Part shown: piece after piece, positions 5,822 through 11,076 of the stretch | How positions within the stretch are numbered: position 1 is the stretch's first letter | How the letters are laid out: each line of letters opens with the position of its first letter | Origin: an uncultured Bdellovibrionales bacterium | GTDB lineage: Bacteria > Bdellovibrionota > Bdellovibrionia > Bdellovibrionales > JAMPXM01 | NCBI GenBank assembly: GCA_937927435.1 | Contig: CALBDW010000097.1 | Coordinates: 1-11,076, forward strand | Direction of reading: 5' to 3' | Length of the DNA stretch: 11,076 nt | Notes under the pieces: model-generated | Database searches by the model: none | What the model was told of the DNA's origin: nothing | The model's input: only the letters and a program-made list of their open reading frames with translations | Translations under genes and position numbers: made by a program

Positions 5822-6025
5822 TTGAGAACACAATCGACTTCCACAAGAGGTTCCCGTTCATCCACTCGTTCGATGTCTGGTCGCGCCGGCACCCGTAGCA
5901 AGGTTCGGGCGGCGTCGAGCCGTGCTCGCAGCGCTTCCGGGCGCTCCAGCCGGACGGGCGCGAAGTCGAGCCGCACTCGCCGTACGACGCGTACGGGTGG
6001 CTCGCGCCGTTCGTCTTTGCATTAA
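5822..6025 (+). CDS. Small Arg/Ser/Thr-rich basic protein, protamine- or histone-like
   Basis: The protein has 67 residues, of which 17 are Arg, 19 Ser and 10 Thr, with 2 Lys and no Asp or Glu, so its net charge is close to +19. There is no hydrophobic core and essentially no aromatic residue. The sequence alternates basic and hydroxyl residues (RGSRSSTRS, SSRARSASGRSSRTG, SSRTRRTTRTGGSRRSS), so it should be disordered. Such composition suits binding and compacting nucleic acid, like bacterial H1-type or Arg-rich nucleoid proteins, or RNA binding. This is an inference, as I recognise no family. The TTG start at 5822 is supported by an excellent ribosome binding site, AAAGGAG at 5809-5815, with a 6-base spacer, and no in-frame ATG is nearby upstream. 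It is read divergently from the M48 gene. A 144-residue frame on the opposite strand (5628-6062) resembles nothing and has no such support. Confidence 0.65.
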   Translation: MRTQSTSTRGSRSSTRSMSGRAGTRSKVRAASSRARSASGRSSRTGAKSSRTRRTTRTGGSRRSSLH

Positions 6026-6133
6026 CGATTTTTGATCGGTTTCGAAAGACTCCGTCCCTCAACCGCAGCGGGGGCGTCGGGTTCCTCTCGGCGCTCTCGC
6101 AATTTCAGAGATCTCGCCTGAACGACATGCCGG

Positions 6134-7270
6134 ATGAATAGAGAAAAAAACGAACGTCCAGCGAAGAAATCTCGCCCGGCTCCCGACAGTCTGGGAAGGT
6201 TTCAGGCTTACAGGGGTGTTGTCCTTGTCGCCCTGGGAGCCTTGGTCGTTTGGATGAACGTGACTTTTCTGATTCCGGTCACCATGGGCGCGATTTTCGC
6301 GATCGTCTTGTATCCGCTGATGGGACGCTTGAACAAGATCGGCATCAAGCGTCCCGCTTGGCAGGCACTCGTTCTCACGGTCTTTTTCGCGTTTTGCTTT
6401 CTTTTGCCTCTTGGCACGATCCTCTTTCTCGGGGCCCAGGAAGCTCTCGACAAAATCCAGGAGATGAACGGAGAGTTCGCGGCGTTTTCGCCGGCGGATC
6501 TTATCGAGCGTCTCGGTCTTCGTCCGTTGGTCGAACGGTTCGCCGATTTCGCGCAAGTGACCGACGCCCAGATTACGCAGCTGACGGGCCGGGCGATGGC
6601 GCAGTTCGGAGCGTGGCTGGCGAAGTTTCTCCAGAATCTTCTTTCGTCGGTGCCGAAGGCCGGATTTTCGATGTTCGTCACCTTGATTTCCGTTTTCTTC
6701 TTTCTCGTCGATGGACAAAGGGCCGTACGGTTCATTCGCGACAATTCGTTCTTCGGCCCGAAAGAAACGGAACAGGTGCTCAGTTCGGCCGTTTCGCTCT
6801 GTTATTCAGTCGTTGTCGCCTCAATCGTCGCTGGCTCGGTCCAGGCGGCTTTGATCGCACTTTCGTGCTGGATAACGGGAACCCCGAAGGCGACTCTCAT
6901 CGCCTTGGTGTCTTTTATCGTATCGTTTCTGCCGATGGTGGGAACTTTACCAGTCACGCTCGGTCTCACTCTCAACGCTTTGATTCAAAAGGACTTTTTC
7001 GCGACTGCGGTTTTCTTCGTGTTCATCGGCATTGTGGGTATCTCCGATAATATCGTTCGGCCTTGGGTCCTGAGAGGAGGCGCGAGCCTGCATCCTTTGA
7101 TAGGCTTCGTGGCCGCGTTCGGAGCGCTGGACAGCATCGGCTTTTACGGAGTCTTTATTGGTCCCGTGATCGCCGGATTGTTTTTCACCGTGCTTCCGAT
7201 CGTCGTTCGCTCGTATCCAGACCAAACGCGGAATATTCGGACGCCGGTACAGTCCGGTTCCCGTCGCTAG
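6134..7270 (+). CDS. AI-2E/PerM-family multipass membrane transporter
   Basis: This 378-residue inner-membrane protein belongs to the family of E. coli PerM, YdiK and TqsA. It has a basic N-terminal tail (1-27), helices at about 28-61 (two close together) and 76-100, a long polar region with amphipathic helices (101-175), then helices at about 177-193, 222-246, 252-282, 288-303 and 321-358. The family signature is clear: SDNIVRPWVLRGGASLHPL at about 304-322, then GFVAAFGALDSIGFYGVFIGPV. Family members have been linked to autoinducer-2 export or to sodium(lithium)/proton antiport, and the substrate here cannot be told. The ATG at 6134 is the first start after an in-frame TGA and has no clear ribosome binding site. 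A later ATG (6254) would delete part of the first helix. The gene ends 27 bases before sthA. Confidence 0.9.
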   Translation: MNREKNERPAKKSRPAPDSLGRFQAYRGVVLVALGALVVWMNVTFLIPVTMGAIFAIVLYPLMGRLNKIGIKRPAWQALVLTVFFAFCFLLPLGTILFLGAQEALDKIQEMNGEFAAFSPADLIERLGLRPLVERFADFAQVTDAQITQLTGRAMAQFGAWLAKFLQNLLSSVPKAGFSMFVTLISVFFFLVDGQRAVRFIRDNSFFGPKETEQVLSSAVSLCYSVVVASIVAGSVQAALIALSCWITGTPKATLIALVSFIVSFLPMVGTLPVTLGLTLNALIQKDFFATAVFFVFIGIVGISDNIVRPWVLRGGASLHPLIGFVAAFGALDSIGFYGVFIGPVIAGLFFTVLPIVVRSYPDQTRNIRTPVQSGSRR

Positions 7271-7286
7271 CGAATTCCTGTACAAT
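7258..7286 (+). promoter_or_regulatory. Candidate sthA promoter with a very short leader
   Basis: TACAAT at 7281-7286 is a 5/6 match to the -10 box. The -35 position with a 17-base spacer (7258-7263, TTCCCG) is weak and lies within the last codons of the AI-2E gene. Transcription would start at about 7292-7294, leaving only four to six bases before the ATG at 7298. No Shine-Dalgarno sequence is present in AACAAGC, which fits a near-leaderless message. Confidence 0.45.
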
Positions 7287-7297
7287 TTGAAACAAGC

Positions 7298-8722
7298 ATG
7301 ACGAATAATTTCGGACGTTTTATTCGTGCGCCCCGTTCGGAAGCGTACGATCTCGTAGTATTGGGTTCCGGTCCGGGCGGGCAGAAAGCGGCGATTCAAG
7401 CCGCGAAGCTCGGCAAAAGCGTACTCGTGATCGAGCGGAACAAGCTTGGGGGATCTTGCCTGCATCTCGGCACGATTCCCAGCAAGGCTTTGCGGGAAGC
7501 AGCCTTGGCTGCCGTCGCCGACGGTGGTTCGATTCTCCGTCCCGTCATGGTCCGCACGAATCGTGTTCTTGAAGAAGAATGCCTCATCATCGAGAAGGCT
7601 TTGGCGAAGAACGGCATCGAGTTCCTCACAGGAAAAGGGTCTTTTCTCGACGCCAACAGAATTGAAATCGAAAACGAGCTTGGAAAGTTCGTCGTGCGCG
7701 GAGAAAAAATCGTCATCGCGGTCGGAACGCGTCCGCGCCGTCCTCCCGAAATCGATTTTGATGACGAGGTCGTGTTCGACAGCGACACGATTCTCGGTCT
7801 CGATACGCAGCCGCGGTCGCTCATGGTTCTGGGCGCAGGTGTGATCGGGTGCGAGTACGCGAGCATTTTCGCCCGCATGGGAATCCGCGTAATCCTCGTC
7901 GAGAACCGCCCGCAGATCCTGACGTCCATGGACCAGGAGATCGTCGAAGCTCTCCTGAACCAGTTCTTGAAGTCGGGAATCGAAGTGCGTCTCAATACCA
8001 AGCATGGTGATGTCCGCAAGGTCGTCAGTGTCGAAGGCCGGCCGATGGCCGCCGTCGAGCTGACGGACCCTGACGGGAAAACCGTGACCGAGTTTGTCGA
8101 CGCCGTCCTTTATTGTCTTGGCCGCACGGGGAATTACGAGGAACTGCGTCTCGAGCGTATAGGCCTTGAAGTCGATGCGCGTGGAACGATCCACGTCAAC
8201 AAAGATTATCAAACCGCTATTCCACATATTTACGCCGTCGGCGACATCATCGGGCCGCCGGCTTTGGCGGCGTCATCGGCCGAGCAGGGCCGGTTGGCGG
8301 CTTTGCACGCGTTCACGGGATCTCACGGAGAGTTTCCGGACACTTTTCCGTTCGGAATCTACACGATTCCGGAGATTTCGTCGGTCGGCTTCCAGGAAGC
8401 CCGCTTGGCGGAACGCGGGACGAAGTACGTCGTGGGCAAGGCCCAGTACAGCGAACTCGCCCGCGGCAAGATGCTCAAAGACGATTTCGGTTTTCTGAAG
8501 CTCGTCGTACACGCCGCCACCCACCGGGTCGTCGGCGTCCAGGTGATCGGAACGAGCGCGACCGAGCTCGTCCATATCGGACAGGTGGCGATCGCGCTCG
8601 GAGCGACGGTGGAATTCTTCGTGGATAACGTCTTCAACTATCCGACACTCGCCGAGGCCTACAAGGTCGCGGCTCTAAGCGCCCTCAACCAATTGAACGC
8701 CCGCAAGCGCAACGGCTCCTGA
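7298..8722 (+). CDS. sthA: Soluble (Si-specific) pyridine nucleotide transhydrogenase
   Basis: This FAD enzyme moves hydride between NADPH and NAD(H) in the cytoplasm to balance the two pools. It has 474 residues, near the usual 465. Its FAD-binding GSGPGG is at 23-28 and its active-site segment, GGSCLHLGTIPSKALREA, at 51-68. Cys54 is there, but the partner Cys of the lipoamide dehydrogenase disulfide is Thr59, exactly as in E. coli SthA (GGGCTHWGTIPSK). Other landmarks are GAGVIGCEYASIF (179-191) for the pyridine nucleotide, IYAVGD (311-316), FGIYTIPEISSVG (352-364) and the C-terminal NYPTLAEAYKVAAL (447-460), which replaces the catalytic His-Pro segment of disulfide reductases. All are SthA-like and rule out lipoamide dehydrogenase. 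Glu202 at the end of the second strand of the NAD domain is more like NAD-specific relatives. The ATG at 7298 lacks a ribosome binding site. Confidence 0.93.
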   Translation: MTNNFGRFIRAPRSEAYDLVVLGSGPGGQKAAIQAAKLGKSVLVIERNKLGGSCLHLGTIPSKALREAALAAVADGGSILRPVMVRTNRVLEEECLIIEKALAKNGIEFLTGKGSFLDANRIEIENELGKFVVRGEKIVIAVGTRPRRPPEIDFDDEVVFDSDTILGLDTQPRSLMVLGAGVIGCEYASIFARMGIRVILVENRPQILTSMDQEIVEALLNQFLKSGIEVRLNTKHGDVRKVVSVEGRPMAAVELTDPDGKTVTEFVDAVLYCLGRTGNYEELRLERIGLEVDARGTIHVNKDYQTAIPHIYAVGDIIGPPALAASSAEQGRLAALHAFTGSHGEFPDTFPFGIYTIPEISSVGFQEARLAERGTKYVVGKAQYSELARGKMLKDDFGFLKLVVHAATHRVVGVQVIGTSATELVHIGQVAIALGATVEFFVDNVFNYPTLAEAYKVAALSALNQLNARKRNGS

Positions 8723-8724
8723 AA

Positions 8725-11076
8725 TCAGGCGTGGAGCGTTTTCGAAGCTAATTCGTACACGTTGCTTGAAAGCCCCGGTTTCGCCAGGATCCGCTCGAGT
8801 TCGGCGCGGATCAGCGACTGCCGTTTCGTATCGAGCGTGCGCCACTGGCTGAAGCCCGCCATGAGGCGCGATGCCACTTGCGGGTTCCTCTCGTCGATTT
8901 CGAGGATCTGGTCAGCGATCAGGCGATAGCCTGCGCCGCTCGGATCGTTGAAGCGCAACTGGTTGAAGCGGCAGAAGGCCGAGTAAAGCGAATAGATCTT
9001 GTTCGGATTGTTCTTGTCGAAAACAGGATCCGAAGCCAAGCGTTTCACGCGCTCGATCGCGTCGGGCAGGGTCGAAACCGCTTGCACCGTGAACCACTTG
9101 TTGATGACGAGCGATTCGTGTTTCCACTTCGCGTAGAACTCGTCGAAAGCGGTTTCCCGTGCCGCTGATGAAACATGCGTGAGCGCTTCAAGCGCGCAGA
9201 GTTCTTCGGTCATGGTTTTCGCTTCACGGCGCTGGCGGACGGCGAGGTTCAGGAACGATTCATCACCCGTGCGCGCCAGATAATGGAGCGCGACGTTTTT
9301 GAGCGCGCGGAGACCCGCGGCCAAAGGTGAGAACCCGTTCGTGTCGCGTTTGGAAATATCGGCGTAAATTTCCTCGAATTTGTTCCGGTAACGAAGCGCG
9401 ATTTCGCGTGTGAGATGCGTGGTCGCCGCATGGATCGCGTCGACGTCGACCGGATTGAAGAACTGAGCGAGGTATTGGTCAGCCGGCAAGCGCAACATGT
9501 AGGAAGTGAACGCCGGATCGAGCTCCCAGTCTTCCAAGATTGAACCGAAAGCGTCGACGAGCCAATAGCCGCTTGTGAGAGGACCGCCCGATTGGTATTC
9601 CGCGACCAGGTCTTTGACCATGCGAACGGCAAGAGTCTGCGCAGCTTCCCAACGGCAGAAGGAGTCGGAGTCGTGACGGATGAGGAACGCGAGTTCCTCG
9701 TTTTCGTAGTCATACTCCGTACGGACCGGCGCCGAGAATCCCCTGAGAAGGGAGAGCACCGGTTTTTTACTCACGCCGGTGAAAACGAAGCTCTGTTTGG
9801 GTTCGCGGACGTGAAGGACTGCCGTGTGTTCGTCGCTTTCTTCGGAAATCGTTCCTTGGGAACCCGACTCGAGCTGCAGTTTCATGTCGCGGCCGTCGGG
9901 GCCGATAAGGCCGACCGCCACGGGGATGTGGAACGGTTTTTTCTCCGGTTGTCCGGGCGTCGGCGGGCAGCGCTGCTCGACATGAATGATGTAGCGTTCT
10001 TTATCTGCATCGTGTTCGGTCGTCACGCTGATGACCGGCGTGCCTGCTTGGTCGTACCAGTTTTTGAATTGCGTGAGATCGACACCGTTCGCGTCCGCCA
10101 TCGCGGCCACGAAGTCGTCGGTCGTCACCGCTTGTCCGTCGTGCCGTTTGAAGTAGAGATCCATGCCCTTACGGAAACCGTCGCGGCCGACGATGGTTTC
10201 CATCATGCGGATCACTTCCGCGCCTTTTTCGTAGACGGTGAGCGTATAGAAGTTATCGATCGAGATGTACGATTGCGGCCGTACGGGGTGCGCCGTGGGA
10301 CCCGCGTCTTCGACGAACTGGTGCGTGCGCACGCGCGTGACGTCTTCGATTCGGCGCACGGCCGGCGATGACATGTCGGCCGTGAAGCGCTGGTCGCGGA
10401 AAACGGTCAAACCTTCCTTCAGCGAGAGCTGGAACCAATCCCGGCATGTCACGCGATTGCCGGTCCAATTGTGGAAATATTCGTGGCCGACGACCGAAGT
10501 GATGTTGATGAAATCCTGGTCCGTCGCCGTTTCAGGTTGGGCGAGTACGTAGTTGGCGTTGAAGATATTGAGGCCTTTGTTTTCCATGGCCCCCATGTTG
10601 AAGTCGTCGGCGACGACGATCATGAAAATGTCGAGATCGTATTCGAGCCCGTAAGTATCCTCGTCCCATTTCATCGCCCATTTCAGGGACTCCATCGCAT
10701 GTTGGCAGCGCGGCTCGAGCCCTTTGCGCACGAAGATTTGGAGCTTTACCTCGCGGCCAGAGCGCGTGACGTAACGGTCTTCGAAAACGCCCAAGTCGCC
10801 GGCGACGAGCGCGAAAAGGTAACAAGGCTTCTTGTATGGGTCATGCCAAACGGCTTCGTGGCGGCCGTTACCCAAATCGCGTTTCGAAACCGGGTTTCCG
10901 TTCGAGAGAAGAGTCGGGTATTTCGCTTTGTCCGCTTCGATTGTGACCGTGTAGACGGACATGACGTCGGGGCGGTCCAGGAAATAAGTGATCTTCCGGA
11001 AGCTCTCCGCCTCGCATTGGGTACAGAACATATCGCCCGATTTATAGAGACCTTCGCACGAAAGGTTCTTGTGCGG
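8725..11076 (-). CDS. pepN: Aminopeptidase N, M1 family (5' partial)
   Basis: This zinc exopeptidase removes N-terminal residues from peptides in the cytoplasm. The frame is open through the window edge: 15 codons before the ATG at 11031 encode PHKNLSCEGLYKSGD, which matches LEGLYQSGDAFCTQCEAE of E. coli PepN. That ATG is therefore internal, and about 100 N-terminal residues lie outside. Visible length is 783 residues of an expected 870 or so. Numbered from that Met: substrate-binding GAMEN at 147-151, zinc motif HEYFHNW at 183-189 with third ligand Glu206 in LKEGLTVF, and transition-state Tyr267 in TVYEKGAEVIRM. The C-terminal half is the helical PepN domain, with the ERILAKPGLSSNVYELASKTLHA end. 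All catalytic residues are intact. Its stop lies 2 bases from the stop of sthA, with no terminator between them. Confidence 0.95.
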   Translation of the reverse strand, partial: PHKNLSCEGLYKSGDMFCTQCEAESFRKITYFLDRPDVMSVYTVTIEADKAKYPTLLSNGNPVSKRDLGNGRHEAVWHDPYKKPCYLFALVAGDLGVFEDRYVTRSGREVKLQIFVRKGLEPRCQHAMESLKWAMKWDEDTYGLEYDLDIFMIVVADDFNMGAMENKGLNIFNANYVLAQPETATDQDFINITSVVGHEYFHNWTGNRVTCRDWFQLSLKEGLTVFRDQRFTADMSSPAVRRIEDVTRVRTHQFVEDAGPTAHPVRPQSYISIDNFYTLTVYEKGAEVIRMMETIVGRDGFRKGMDLYFKRHDGQAVTTDDFVAAMADANGVDLTQFKNWYDQAGTPVISVTTEHDADKERYIIHVEQRCPPTPGQPEKKPFHIPVAVGLIGPDGRDMKLQLESGSQGTISEESDEHTAVLHVREPKQSFVFTGVSKKPVLSLLRGFSAPVRTEYDYENEELAFLIRHDSDSFCRWEAAQTLAVRMVKDLVAEYQSGGPLTSGYWLVDAFGSILEDWELDPAFTSYMLRLPADQYLAQFFNPVDVDAIHAATTHLTREIALRYRNKFEEIYADISKRDTNGFSPLAAGLRALKNVALHYLARTGDESFLNLAVRQRREAKTMTEELCALEALTHVSSAARETAFDEFYAKWKHESLVINKWFTVQAVSTLPDAIERVKRLASDPVFDKNNPNKIYSLYSAFCRFNQLRFNDPSGAGYRLIADQILEIDERNPQVASRLMAGFSQWRTLDTKRQSLIRAELERILAKPGLSSNVYELASKTLHA

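Noticed and set aside
5628..6062. 144-residue minus-strand frame opposite the Arg/Ser gene and the M48 upstream region
   Set aside because: No recognisable domain and no good ribosome binding site. It runs across the M48 promoter and is best explained as the shadow of the Arg/Ser gene.
6947..8227. 426-residue minus-strand frame opposite the AI-2E gene and sthA
   Set aside because: Overlaps two confident genes. Its Asp/His/Arg-rich composition is typical of the antisense of GC-rich coding DNA.
7298..8722. Reading sthA as dihydrolipoamide dehydrogenase
   Set aside because: The second redox cysteine is Thr and the C-terminal His-Pro catalytic segment is NYPT, as in SthA. No 2-oxoacid dehydrogenase genes are adjacent.
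9592..10371. 259-residue plus-strand frame inside pepN
   Set aside because: Antisense of the strongly conserved pepN, with no support of its own.
1..11076. A defence island, CRISPR array, prophage or biosynthetic cluster
   Set aside because: All confident genes are housekeeping or envelope functions. No direct-repeat arrays, transposases, integrases or toxin-antitoxin pairs were seen.

Overview
The window is a gene-dense stretch of moderately high-GC bacterial chromosome with ten clear protein genes, one small gene that is likely real, and short intergenic gaps (none over 300 bases). The first gene encodes a membrane-anchored, glycine-rich protein with an AgmX/PglI-type C-terminal domain (paired-cysteine, TonB-like). 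That family is typical of Myxococcota and Bdellovibrionota. Together with the E. coli-like housekeeping enzymes (TruC, YchJ, SthA, PepN), it suggests a bacterium related to Bdellovibrionota or Myxococcota. This is an inference, because no rRNA or marker gene is present. I saw no tRNA, rRNA, CRISPR array, insertion sequence, phage gene or defence island.

Layout. 1-1206 (+) is the 3' part of the AgmX-like gene, closed by a strong intrinsic terminator. 1360-1884 (+) encodes a secreted four-cysteine protein I do not recognise. 1980-4383 (+) is a tight run of four genes: truC (tRNA pseudouridine synthase), an ankyrin-repeat protein (ATGA overlap), ychJ (SEC-C zinc-binding protein) and a HAD-family hydrolase. 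4491-4751 (+) encodes a small two-helix membrane protein. A hairpin at 4759-4787 separates it from the convergent gene 4800-5585 (-), an outer-membrane-type lipoprotein metallopeptidase of family M48.

A divergent gap of about 236 bases leads to 5822-6025 (+), a 67-residue Arg/Ser/Thr protein with no acidic residue, then 6134-7270 (+), an AI-2E/PerM-family membrane protein, and 7298-8722 (+), a soluble pyridine nucleotide transhydrogenase (sthA). 8725-11076 (-) is most of pepN (aminopeptidase N), convergent with sthA and only 2 bases away. Its N-terminus lies beyond the window.

Functionally this is mostly housekeeping: tRNA modification, redox balance (SthA), peptide turnover (PepN), envelope proteolysis (M48) and envelope energy or secretion machinery (AgmX-like). 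I found no convincing new multi-gene system. The items most worth a second look are the protamine-like Arg/Ser protein, the orphan secreted cysteine protein, probable leaderless or near-leaderless starts at ychJ and sthA, the NAD-type residue in SthA, and the terminator-free convergent sthA/pepN junction.
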